DNA of 11,080 nucleotides. Source: Clostridia bacterium. GTDB taxonomy: Bacteria > Bacillota > DSM-16504 > Desulfitibacterales > Desulfitibacteraceae. Below, piece by piece: positions 1 to 6,262 of this stretch. The notes under the pieces were generated by a model. It saw only the letters and a list, made by a program, of their open reading frames with translations. It had not been told where the DNA came from and made no database searches. The DNA is taken from assembly GCA_018333845.1 (NCBI GenBank), contig JAGXSK010000008.1:1-11080 (forward strand), read 5' to 3'. The position numbers and the translations under genes are program-made. Positions within the stretch are counted from its first letter, which is position 1. Every line of letters begins with the position of its first letter.

Positions 1-482
1 AGTTCTGGTGCAAGTTGGGAGGCTAAAAAGATGGCTGTCGGCCCATCTGCTCCTCCTATTATTGCTATTGCTCCTGCTTCGCCTGGGGTAAATCCTAAAA
101 ATAATGCCCCTAAAAATGTTGCAAATATTCCAAATTGGGCTGCTGCTCCTAGTAACAGGGTTCTAGGGTTTGCTATTAATGGCCCAAAGTCTGTCATTGC
201 GCCTATTCCCAAAAATATCAAGGGCGGAAAGATTACCAGATTTATACCCTGGTACAGGTGAAATAGTAAGCCTCCTGGGTCCATTATTCCTGTAAGGGGC
301 AGATTTGTTAACATTGCTCCAAATCCTATGGGCAGCAGCAGCAGGGGTTCGTACTTTTTTACTATTGCCAGGTATATCAAGGTAAAGGAGATAATAAGCA
401 TTACTATTTCTCCCAGGCCTATGTTTATGAATCCGGTTCCTAATATAAGCTTTTCTAAAGCTTTGGTTATCAATTGTGCCAT
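1..482 (-). CDS. mmdB: Methylmalonyl-CoA decarboxylase beta subunit, Na+-translocating (partial, 3' end outside window)
   Basis: This is the membrane subunit of a sodium-pumping biotin-dependent decarboxylase. It decarboxylates carboxybiotin carried by the gamma subunit and couples this to Na+ export. The first 160 codons are present; the gene continues past position 1. Hydrophobic segments alternate with conserved loops, including FPPLIFLGIGAMTDFGPLI at about residues 85-103 and GGADGPTAIF at 143-152, the signature containing the acidic residue (Asp146 here) that the family uses in Na+ coupling. It lies 43 bp after mmdC and is last of the four visible genes. The start is slightly uncertain: the Shine-Dalgarno AAAGGGAG abuts the ATG at 482, whereas a TTG three codons later (473) has normal spacing. 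The beta subunits of glutaconyl-CoA, oxaloacetate and methylmalonyl-CoA decarboxylases look alike, so substrate is inferred from the neighbouring alpha subunit. Confidence 0.93.
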   Translation of the reverse strand, partial: MAQLITKALEKLILGTGFINIGLGEIVMLIISFTLIYLAIVKKYEPLLLLPIGFGAMLTNLPLTGIMDPGGLLFHLYQGINLVIFPPLIFLGIGAMTDFGPLIANPRTLLLGAAAQFGIFATFLGALFLGFTPGEAGAIAIIGGADGPTAIFLASQLAPE

Positions 483-525
483 CTCCCTTTACTTAAGAAG
501 CAGACTGCTTTTTGCTCCTTGTTTT

Positions 526-936
526 TTATCCTATTACCAGCATTGCTTCTCCAGAGTTTACTGCCTGGCCTTCTGCTACTAGGATGTCTTTTATCTGTCC
601 GTCTACCGGTGCTGTTATTTCGTTTTCCATTTTCATGGCTTCTAGTATGAGTATGACTTGTCCTGCTCCTACTGTGTCTCCCGGTTTTACTTTTATGGAT
701 AGTACTTTGCCTGGTATTGGTGCCGGTACTATTTCTCCTTCTCCAGGGGCTGCTTTTGCTGCTTCTTTTGCTGGCTGCTGGGCTGCTGGCCTGGGTTCTG
801 CCTTGGGGGGATCTGCAGGTACTGGTGCTGCTGGTTTGGGTGCAGGGACTGTTGTGCTTACTTGCACTCCTCCTATTTCTTCTACTTCTACTTCATATGT
901 TTTTCCTTCTACAGTTATTTTTAGTTTTTTTATCAT
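526..936 (-). CDS. mmdC: Biotin carboxyl carrier (gamma) subunit of the decarboxylase
   Basis: This mobile biotin carrier shuttles the carboxyl group from the carboxyltransferase (alpha) to the membrane beta subunit. The 136-residue protein has a short N-terminal beta-rich segment (1-22), a flexible Pro/Ala-rich linker (about 31-66), and a C-terminal biotinyl domain (about 67-136) with the motif EAMKMENE; Lys102 is the expected biotinylation site. I chose the ATG at 936 because AGGGG lies 8 nt upstream. A TTG at 957 in the same frame would add seven residues but has no suitable ribosome binding site. The gene starts 23 bp after the mmdD stop, so translation is probably closely linked. A stand-alone carrier, separate from the carboxyltransferase, is typical of methylmalonyl-CoA and glutaconyl-CoA decarboxylases and unlike OadA, where the two are fused. 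Confidence 0.94.
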   Translation of the reverse strand: MIKKLKITVEGKTYEVEVEEIGGVQVSTTVPAPKPAAPVPADPPKAEPRPAAQQPAKEAAKAAPGEGEIVPAPIPGKVLSIKVKPGDTVGAGQVILILEAMKMENEITAPVDGQIKDILVAEGQAVNSGEAMLVIG

Positions 937-959
937 TTTATTTTCCCCTTTCGTCAATG

Positions 960-1313
960 CTATATGGTTTGTTCGTATCTTCCTAGTCTGCTCCAGTTTG
1001 GACTCAGGTCATGGTTTATTCTTTTTATTGTGATTATTTGATAGGTTTTTCTGGTATTCATTGTGCTTGCTGCTGCTGTAATGACTGCTAGTATTTCTGG
1101 GGTAATCTCCCCTTCTTGTTCTGTTTGTACTGGCTCTTGTATGGTGGGAGCAGCTACCTTGTTTATTTTTTCAAAGTCTTTTTTGGGGGTTGGCTCCTTG
1201 TCTGCTAGTATTTTTGACATGCTTGCTGTGAGTACAGCAAGTAAGGTAAGGGCTACTAATACTACTCCCATGCCAATTACAATAACTTGAATACCCAGTG
1301 TTAGTTGTTCCAT
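960..1313 (-). CDS. mmdD: Decarboxylase delta subunit, OadG family
   Basis: This is the small membrane-anchor subunit thought to assemble and stabilise the decarboxylase complex. The 117-residue protein has one N-terminal membrane helix (about 7-31), a charged and Pro-rich linker (35-70), then a C-terminal segment with the OadG-type layout: a helix PEILAVITAAAS, an ITIKRI strand and a terminal W-x-x-x-GR motif (SPNWSRLGR). The ATG start has an excellent GAGGAGG 7 nt upstream. It follows mmdA after 140 bp, most of which is a heptamer tandem repeat, and precedes mmdC by 23 bp. The order A-D-C-B matches known methylmalonyl-CoA decarboxylase clusters (Propionigenium, Veillonella). Small OadG-like proteins diverge quickly, so this name relies on position as well as sequence. 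Confidence 0.88.
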   Translation of the reverse strand: MEQLTLGIQVIVIGMGVVLVALTLLAVLTASMSKILADKEPTPKKDFEKINKVAAPTIQEPVQTEQEGEITPEILAVITAAASTMNTRKTYQIITIKRINHDLSPNWSRLGRYEQTI

Positions 1314-1360
1314 TTCTATGCCTCCTCATGCGCTTCTTTTCTATATATGCTCTATGTTTC

Positions 1361-1451
1361 TAATTCCGACTTCTAACCTCCGACCTCTGACTTCCGACTT
1401 CTGACTTCTGACTTCCGTCTCCTGACTTCTAACTTCCGACTTCTGACCTCT
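1361..1451. repeat. Heptamer tandem repeat (13 units, consensus GACTTCY)
   Basis: Thirteen consecutive 7-nt units fill the mmdA-mmdD gap with no break in phase. On the plus strand the units are mostly GACTTCT or GACTTCC, with variants AACTTCC, AACCTCC, GACCTCT and GTCTCCT; read in the direction of transcription they are RGAAGTC. The array begins 2 nt after the mmdA stop codon and ends about 45 bp before the mmdD start. The seven-base period rules out in-frame coding. It resembles the short tandemly repeated sequences seen between genes in some bacteria. Confidence 0.9.
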
Positions 1452-1453
1452 GT

Positions 1454-3004
1454 TTACAGTGGTATATTATTGTGCTTTTTGGCCGGTCTTTGTTCACGTT
1501 TTGTAATAAGCATTTCTAATGAGTTGCACAGGTATGGTCTTGTTAATGCCGGGTCTATTACTGTGTCCACAAAGCCTCTCTGGGCTGCTATAAAGGGGTT
1601 GGAAAATTTTGTTCTATATTCTTCTATTTTTTCTGTTCTTTTTTCTATTGGGTCATCTGCTTCTTCTATGTCTTTTCTAAATATGATATTGGCTGCTCCT
1701 TCTGGTCCCATTACTGCTATTTCTGCACAGGGCCAGGCTATTACCTGGTCTGCTCCCAAGTCTCTGCTGCACATTGCCAGGTATGCTCCTCCATAGGCTT
1801 TCCTTATTACCAGGGTTATTTTTGGCACTGTTGCTTCTGCATAGGCATGGAGCATTTTTGCTCCATGGCGGATTATTCCTCCGTATTCCTGGTCTGTTCC
1901 TGGCAAAAAACCTGGTACGTCCACGAAGTTTATTATGGGTATGTTAAAGGCATTGCAGAAGCGTATAAATCTTGCTGCTTTGTCTGATGCGTTTATGTCC
2001 AAGCATCCTGCCATTATTCTTGGTTGGTTTGCTATTATTCCTATGCTTCTTCCCTTAAGTCTTGCAAAGCATATTACTATATTCTGGGCATAGAGCTTCT
2101 GGACTTCTAAGATTTGTCCATTGTCTACTACTGTTTTTATTACGTCTCTTATATCATAGGGCTTGTTGGGGTCTACTGGTACTATGTCCATTAGTTTTTC
2201 TTCTGCTCTGCCTGGGTCATCTTCTGTTTCTTTTATTGGGGCTTCTTCCATGTTGTTTGATGGCAGGTATGTTAGTAGCTCTTTGATTTTTTCCAGGCAT
2301 TCTTCTTCTGTTTTTGCTGCAAAGTGGGCTACTCCACTTTTTCGGTTATGGGTTACTGCTCCTCCTAGTTGTTCTGGGCTCACTTCTTCTCCTGTTACTG
2401 TTTTTATTACTTGCGGGCCTGTGATAAACATCTGGCTTGTTTTTTCTACCATGAATACAAAGTCCATTAGTGCTGGTGAGTATACTGCTCCTCCTGCACA
2501 TGGTCCCATGATGACTGCTATCTGGGGTATTACTCCTGAGGCAAGGGTGTTTCTGTAAAAGATTTGCCCGTAGCCGCTTAATGCATCTACTCCTTCCTGG
2601 ATTCTGGCTCCTCCTGAGTCGTTTATACCGATACAGGGTGCTCCCATTTTCATGGCCATGTCCATTACTTTACATATTTTCTTGGCATGCATTTCTCCCA
2701 GGGAGCCTCCTACTACTGTGAAGTCCTGGGCATATATGTAGACTAGTCTTCCGTATACTGTTCCGTAGCCTGTTATGACGCCTTCTCCTGGTGCTTCTAC
2801 TTTGTCCATGCCAAAGTTTGTTGCTCTGTGGGTTACAAACATGTCTAGTTCTGTGAATGTTCCTGGGTCTAAAAACTTCTCAATTCGTTCCCTGGCTGTC
2901 ATTTTACCCTGGGAATGCTGCTTTTCTATTTTTTTTTGGCCGCCTCCCTCTTTTACCTTTTCCTGCATGCTCCGTAATTCAGCTATCTTTTCTTCCATTG
3001 TCAT
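1454..3004 (-). CDS. mmdA: Methylmalonyl-CoA decarboxylase alpha subunit (carboxyltransferase)
   Basis: This subunit transfers the carboxyl group of an acyl-CoA, most likely (S)-methylmalonyl-CoA, to the biotin of MmdC, yielding propionyl-CoA. The 516-residue length is typical of the PccB/MmdA carboxyltransferase family. The N half has the CoA/oxyanion elements GGARIQEG (131-138) and GPCAGGAVYSPAL (167-179). The C half has the biotin-side elements DVPGFLPGTDQEYGGIIRHGAKML (362-385, in two parts) and RKAYGGAYLAM (401-411). GGGGAG lies 7 nt before the ATG at 3004. It is the first gene of the cluster, and propionate- or succinate-type fermentation is the expected context. A beta subunit of a propionyl-CoA carboxylase would look similar, but the adjacent membrane subunits favour the decarboxylase. 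No mutase or epimerase gene is visible here. Confidence 0.93.
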   Translation of the reverse strand: MTMEEKIAELRSMQEKVKEGGGQKKIEKQHSQGKMTARERIEKFLDPGTFTELDMFVTHRATNFGMDKVEAPGEGVITGYGTVYGRLVYIYAQDFTVVGGSLGEMHAKKICKVMDMAMKMGAPCIGINDSGGARIQEGVDALSGYGQIFYRNTLASGVIPQIAVIMGPCAGGAVYSPALMDFVFMVEKTSQMFITGPQVIKTVTGEEVSPEQLGGAVTHNRKSGVAHFAAKTEEECLEKIKELLTYLPSNNMEEAPIKETEDDPGRAEEKLMDIVPVDPNKPYDIRDVIKTVVDNGQILEVQKLYAQNIVICFARLKGRSIGIIANQPRIMAGCLDINASDKAARFIRFCNAFNIPIINFVDVPGFLPGTDQEYGGIIRHGAKMLHAYAEATVPKITLVIRKAYGGAYLAMCSRDLGADQVIAWPCAEIAVMGPEGAANIIFRKDIEEADDPIEKRTEKIEEYRTKFSNPFIAAQRGFVDTVIDPALTRPYLCNSLEMLITKREQRPAKKHNNIPL

Positions 3005-3295
3005 AGTATCTCTCCCCGTTTTTAGTATTGCCTATATTCTTGCATTTTCGCTAAAAAATTATTACCTGGTATTAATATCTGCTGCATTATGATTCTAGTA
3101 CAAAACCTCCAAATTTTATAGAAATGTCACTTACTCTATAAAGCGGCTTATACATTTTAAACATTCATGTTTTTCATAAACATTAACTAAATATTGCTTT
3201 TTTGCAGTGAAATCATACATTAAATAAGTACAATAAAAATCTTTTAATCTCCTCTTTATTTTGTAAAGAATACTGGTATGTTTTGTTTACAGCAT
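3005..3295. other. Intergenic region upstream of mmdA
   Basis: This AT-rich stretch between the mmdA start and the terminator of the Nudix gene shows no credible coding sequence on either strand. It should contain the mmd promoter. It includes the short dyad AACATTCATGTT (3160-3171) and two AAACATT direct repeats nearby. I recognise no riboswitch. Confidence 0.6.
3115..3142 (-). promoter_or_regulatory. Candidate mmd operon promoter
   Basis: On the minus strand TTTATA (3142-3137) and TATAAA (3120-3115) are separated by 16 bp, a fair match to a housekeeping promoter. It would give a leader of about 100 nt before mmdA. In such AT-rich DNA chance matches are common, so this is only a candidate. 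Confidence 0.3.
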
Positions 3296-3327
3296 AAAAA
3301 AAATCCCTATCCAGCGTGGCAGGGATT
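3296..3327 (-). terminator. Rho-independent terminator of the Nudix gene
   Basis: The arms AATCCCT (3302-3308) and AGGGATT (3321-3327) pair, with an inner CCA/TGG pairing around GCG. On the minus strand the hairpin is followed by a run of T residues (plus-strand A run 3296-3303). It lies 13 bp after the stop codon of the Nudix gene and insulates it from the mmd operon. Confidence 0.88.
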
Positions 3328-3340
3328 CAAGCAGACTTAT

Positions 3341-3748
3341 CTAGGACATGAGTGATGGTCCACACCCAGAGAATATGCTTATCTTGTTTATTATTTTTTT
3401 ATCACTTTCGGAAAATACAAATTTACCTGATCTTAACTCATCCAGGATTAGCCATCTAAAATCATTGTACTGCCTTGCTTCAGGTTCTCCAAAATGACGG
3501 ACACACAAATAGGCTAATATAAAAACTTGTTTTCCATCAACCACATGGGATACTACTTTAAAAATATCCAGAATGGTGATTTCAATCCCCAGCTTCTCCT
3601 TGACATTTCTGATAAGGCCTGCTTCTGGATCTTCTCCAGCAGTTAGTACCCCCCCTGGAAATTCCCATGAACCTTTACCATGAGACTGACCTATTAAAAA
3701 TTTATTGTTTTCTTCTAAAATAGCAACAGTTGCAACTGAAGTCTCCAT
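3341..3748 (-). CDS. Nudix-domain protein with altered catalytic box
   Basis: The 135-residue protein has the single Nudix-domain layout: an N-terminal strand (SVATVAILEENNKFLIGQ), WEFPGG, then the Nudix box at about residues 33-55. Nudix enzymes hydrolyse nucleoside diphosphates linked to another group, using Mg2+ held by Glu residues of the box GX5EX7REUXEEXGU. Here the box reads G-VLTAG-E-DPEAGLI-RNVKEKLGI. The Glu after the Arg is Asn, and the second Glu of the EE pair is Lys; the codons AAT and AAG are unambiguous. Metal binding is therefore probably weakened or changed, so the protein may act on an unusual substrate, bind without hydrolysis, or be inactive. AGGAG sits 12 nt before the ATG, with GGAG closer. 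It appears to be a single-gene unit with its own terminator. Its substrate cannot be told from the sequence. Confidence 0.85.
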   Translation of the reverse strand: METSVATVAILEENNKFLIGQSHGKGSWEFPGGVLTAGEDPEAGLIRNVKEKLGIEITILDIFKVVSHVVDGKQVFILAYLCVRHFGEPEARQYNDFRWLILDELRSGKFVFSESDKKIINKISIFSGCGPSLMS

Positions 3749-3799
3749 ATCTCCACTCCTGTATATTAACTTTCTAATTCTATTTTATTCATGACAATA

Positions 3800-3829
3800 A
3801 TAAATTCTGCATCAATAAATTCTACATCA
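3800..3829. repeat. 15-bp tandem direct repeat, two units
   Basis: ATAAATTCTGCATCA (3800-3814) is followed immediately by ATAAATTCTACATCA (3815-3829), with one mismatch. It lies 52-81 bp upstream of the Nudix start codon, so it could overlap the promoter or be an operator. No function is evident. Confidence 0.7.
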
Positions 3830-3908
3830 CTACACTAATTACCTTTTTTTATTGCAAGATTCACCAGAAAACCTTGTATGAGGGAGATTGCAAGGCCTCT
3901 CAAAATCA

Positions 3909-3931
3909 GCCAGCGGAACCGTCCCCCTGGC
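3909..3931. repeat. Short GC-rich imperfect hairpin with GGAACCGTCCCC core
   Basis: Arms GCCAG (3909-3913) and CTGGC (3927-3931) flank a core in which GGA and TCC can also pair around ACCG. This GC-rich patch stands out from its AT-rich surroundings. GGAACCGTCCCC-type cores recur between genes in many Firmicutes as far as I recall, so this may be a degenerate dispersed repeat. It directly abuts the terminator hairpin of the selenoprotein gene. Confidence 0.5.
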
Positions 3932-3976
3932 TTAAGAAAAAATGCTACTTATGTACTAAGTAGCATTTTTTCTTAA
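3932..3976 (-). terminator. Long terminator hairpin overlapping the selenoprotein stop codon
   Basis: A perfect 19-bp stem joins positions 3932-3950 and 3958-3976 around a 7-nt loop, with T runs inside the 3' arm on both strands. The TAA stop of the minus-strand selenoprotein gene (3973-3975) lies within the stem. It should stop transcription from that gene before the Nudix promoter and could work in both directions. Confidence 0.85.
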
Positions 3977-4245
3977 AAACCTTCTATAACAAATTGTTTA
4001 AAGGGTCCCAGTCCCTTAACATCAATTTTAATATCTCTTTCTGTTCCTTCATCTTTAGGCATGTAAACAGTTATGCCTTCTACTTCAAAAACGCTGTAAT
4101 CCTCTGGATTTTCCGGTTTGCCTGCATGCACGGCAGGCTTTATAAAGGTGCCTGCTCAGCTGCGTGTAACTTCTTTTTTCAAAATTATTTCATTAGTTTT
4201 TTTCTCTATTAATGTCTTGGCATTGGGTGATATACTGATTTTCAT
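3973..4245 (-). CDS. Probable HesB-like selenoprotein with in-frame UGA (Sec30)
   Basis: The gene is 90 codons long if TGA (4158-4156) is read as selenocysteine. The reading frame is otherwise intact from the ATG at 4245, with GAGGGAGG 7 nt upstream, to the TAA inside a terminator. It opens MKISISPNAKTLIEKK, has RSUAG at residues 28-32, then PAVHAGKPENPEDY, VFEVEGITVYMPKD, and ends GLGPFKQFVIEGF. The plan parallels HesB/IscA proteins, whose SGCSG motif aligns with SUAG and whose later hydrophobic strand aligns with VFEVEGITVY; the C-terminal CGCG of true IscA is absent. HesB-like (also 'CC/Se motif') selenoproteins are a known family in anaerobic Clostridia, and their role is not settled. A GC-rich hairpin lies at SECIS distance after the UGA. 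The alternative ATG at 4251 is too close to the ribosome binding site. The gene follows a CoA-disulfide reductase-rhodanese gene, hinting at redox or sulfur chemistry. A pseudogene with a nonsense mutation is the main alternative. Confidence 0.78.
4120..4138 (-). promoter_or_regulatory. Candidate bacterial SECIS element
   Basis: On the minus strand GCCTGC (4138-4133) and GCAGGC (4125-4120) form a 6-bp GC-only-plus-TA stem with a 7-nt loop CGTGCAT whose second base is G. Counting from the UGA, the stem begins at nt 18 and the loop at nt 24. This fits the known bacterial SECIS geometry: an apical loop about 16-37 nt after the UGA with a G in its first two bases. A further GCAGGC directly after the UGA (4155-4150) can pair with the same GCCTGC, giving an alternative hairpin. 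Confidence 0.68.
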
Positions 4246-4395
4246 GGTCATGCCTCCCTCGTAAAATTATATTTAAAAATATTTTTGGTTTTTTGTTTAG
4301 ATGCTTTTAATATTAGATAATTTCCATGGCCAGTTAAACTATTCCTGCTAACTTTTGTAAAGATTTCATGAAGATTGGCAGTGAAATACATTGTC

Positions 4396-6060
4396 TTACT
4401 TTGGGGTTTTCCCAGACCACACACTATAGCCGCCGCTGAGACTTTTCACATTAAATCCATGATGCTTTAGGATTTTATAGGCAAGGTATGAGCGATAGCC
4501 TATGCCACAATAAATTACTATGGGAACATCCTTATCTAAATCGTCAAACCACTCACGGATTTCATCTACTGGCATTATATCAGTATCTGGAATACGTCCC
4601 ATCATATCTATGTCAGATATGCTTCGACAATCTACCAACTGTATTTCTTCTCCCTTTTCTAACAAGTCATTAAATTCATTAATATTAATTGTTTCAACCT
4701 CACCCCTCATTAAATTGGCAGCCACCATCCCAGCAATAATTACAGGGTCCTTGGCTGATGAAAAGGGAGGTGCATAAGCAAGGTCCAGGTTTTCCAGATC
4801 TTCAACAGTTAAATTGGCGTAAATTGACGTTGCCAGTACATCTATTCTTTTATCAACACCCTTTGCTCCAACAATCTGGGCCCCTAAAAGGCGGCCTGTA
4901 CTTTTTTCAACTAACAGCTTGATTATCATCCACTCGGCTCCAGGATAGTATCCTGAATGACTCTTGGTCGCCGAGTAGGAGATAAAATAGTCTATCTTCT
5001 CTTTAGCAATCTCCCTTTCCGACAACCCTGTTTTTGCTGCCACCATGTCAAATATTTTTACTATAAAAGTTCCAAGAACTCCCTTAAATTTAAGCTTCCC
5101 GCCAGCCGCATTGGCACCAGCAACTCTACCCTGCTTATTTGCTGGCCCTGCCAGGGGCATTCTTACCTTTTTACCAGTTACTAGATGTGTACTTTCCACA
5201 ATATCCCCTGCTGCGTATATATGAGGGTCATTTGTCTGCATGTAATCATTCACCACAACTCCACCAGCACTACCAATTCTTATGCCAGCATCCTCTAATA
5301 TTTGCAGGTTGGGTTTAACCCCTATGGATACTACTACTAGATCAGTTTCAATGGAGGTACCAATATCAAGGACAGCCCTTGCAACTTTGCCATCTTTGCC
5401 CTCAAACCTTGCCACTCCCTGGCCGAGAACTATCTTAATATTTTTTTCCTCAAGTTCAGTTTGCAACTTTTTTGTCATTTCATGGTCAATGGCTGGCAGA
5501 ACCTGTTTGTCTTTTTCAATTAAGGTTACTTCTAACCCCCTGTTAACAAAAGCCTCAACCATTTCCAATCCAACAAACCCTGCACCTATTACTGTTGCCT
5601 TTTTAATGGCAGGATTTGCAAGAGCCTGCAAAATATTATCCATGTCCTGCACAGTCCACAAATTATGTATATTTTCCAGTTCAATTCCTGGTATTAAAGG
5701 CTTTAGGGGGCTTCCACCTGTTGCTATAATGAGCTTGTCATAGGTTTCCCAGAAGGTTTCTCCTGTTGTATGGTTTATTACCTGAACCCTTCTATTTGTT
5801 CTATCTATCTTAATTACCTCATGATTTATTCTGGCATCAATGTTATACCATTTCTTAAATCTATCAGGCGAGACTAAAAAAAGATTATCTCTTTCTGGGA
5901 TTTGACCTCCAATGTGGTAGGGCAGACCACAGTTGGCAAAGGATACATAAGCACTACGTTCAAATATAATAATCTCAGCCGTTTCATCTACCCGCCTGGC
6001 CTTTGTAGCTGCTCCTGCTCCACCTGCTACTCCACCTGCTACTACTATTTTTCTTTTCAA
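4396..6060 (-). CDS. CoA-disulfide / persulfide reductase with C-terminal rhodanese domain
   Basis: This flavoprotein uses NAD(P)H to reduce CoA disulfide, CoA persulfide or polysulfide in the cytoplasm. The predicted length is 554 residues. It begins with an FAD-binding motif (VVAGGVAGGAGAATKAR, about 6-22) and then has SFANCGLPYHIGG (40-52) with the single redox Cys44 typical of this subfamily. A second Rossmann motif VIGAGFVGLEMVE and the FAD motif IYAAGDI follow, then the dimerisation domain with YAPPFSSAKDP. The C-terminal rhodanese domain (about 460-554) carries the sulfur-binding loop CGIGYRS with Cys518. I chose the TTG at 6060 because GAGGGGG lies 7 nt upstream and the FAD motif then starts at the usual place; an ATG at 6162 in the same frame would add 34 residues unlike the family. 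The selenoprotein gene follows 150 bp downstream. The exact substrate is not decidable from sequence. Confidence 0.92.
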   Translation of the reverse strand: MKRKIVVAGGVAGGAGAATKARRVDETAEIIIFERSAYVSFANCGLPYHIGGQIPERDNLFLVSPDRFKKWYNIDARINHEVIKIDRTNRRVQVINHTTGETFWETYDKLIIATGGSPLKPLIPGIELENIHNLWTVQDMDNILQALANPAIKKATVIGAGFVGLEMVEAFVNRGLEVTLIEKDKQVLPAIDHEMTKKLQTELEEKNIKIVLGQGVARFEGKDGKVARAVLDIGTSIETDLVVVSIGVKPNLQILEDAGIRIGSAGGVVVNDYMQTNDPHIYAAGDIVESTHLVTGKKVRMPLAGPANKQGRVAGANAAGGKLKFKGVLGTFIVKIFDMVAAKTGLSEREIAKEKIDYFISYSATKSHSGYYPGAEWMIIKLLVEKSTGRLLGAQIVGAKGVDKRIDVLATSIYANLTVEDLENLDLAYAPPFSSAKDPVIIAGMVAANLMRGEVETININEFNDLLEKGEEIQLVDCRSISDIDMMGRIPDTDIMPVDEIREWFDDLDKDVPIVIYCGIGYRSYLAYKILKHHGFNVKSLSGGYSVWSGKTPK

Positions 6061-6190
6061 ATTAATACCCCCTCGCATTGATAATGCTTTTACCAGATTT
6101 TTATTGCTGCCCCTATTCTTTATTCTACTACCCAGAATTATTATTTCAACTATAGATGACAAATATCCTGCATATGAATGGTGAATAAGT

Positions 6191-6219
6191 TTTATAATAT
6201 TCCCTTATTAGTAATCCAA
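6191..6219 (-). promoter_or_regulatory. Candidate promoter of the CoADR-rhodanese gene
   Basis: On the minus strand TTGGAT (6219-6214) and TATAAA (6196-6191) are 17 bp apart. Transcription would start about 120 nt before the TTG start codon. The -35 match is only partial. Confidence 0.3.
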
Positions 6220-6262
6220 GTTTCGTATTATAAAGGGAGCCAGTGTAAAACCAATACGGTTT

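Noticed and set aside
512..1033. 173-codon plus-strand reading frame, and similar plus-strand frames at 31-261, 717-986, 1063-1290, 1470-1796, 2062-2286, 2163-2558 and 2775-3092
   Set aside because: All are antisense to the mmd genes, lack ribosome binding sites and have low-complexity composition created by the A-ending codons of the real genes.
3005..3340. Riboswitch or cobalamin element upstream of mmdA
   Set aside because: No conserved box or multi-helix structure is visible; the region is AT-rich with only short dyads.
3994..4212. 72-codon plus-strand reading frame
   Set aside because: It is the antisense of the selenoprotein gene and has no ribosome binding site; the minus-strand frame has recognisable family features.
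3973..4245. Reading this locus as a pseudogene with a nonsense mutation
   Set aside because: The rest of the frame is clean, the TGA falls at the family's conserved Cys/Sec position and a SECIS-like hairpin follows. It remains the main alternative.
5282..5743. 153-codon plus-strand frame, and frames at 4488-4673, 4520-4777 and 4957-5184
   Set aside because: Antisense shadows of the reductase gene.
6061..6162. N-terminal 34-codon extension of the CoADR-rhodanese protein from the ATG at 6162
   Set aside because: The extra residues do not look like the family and a strong ribosome binding site precedes the TTG at 6060.
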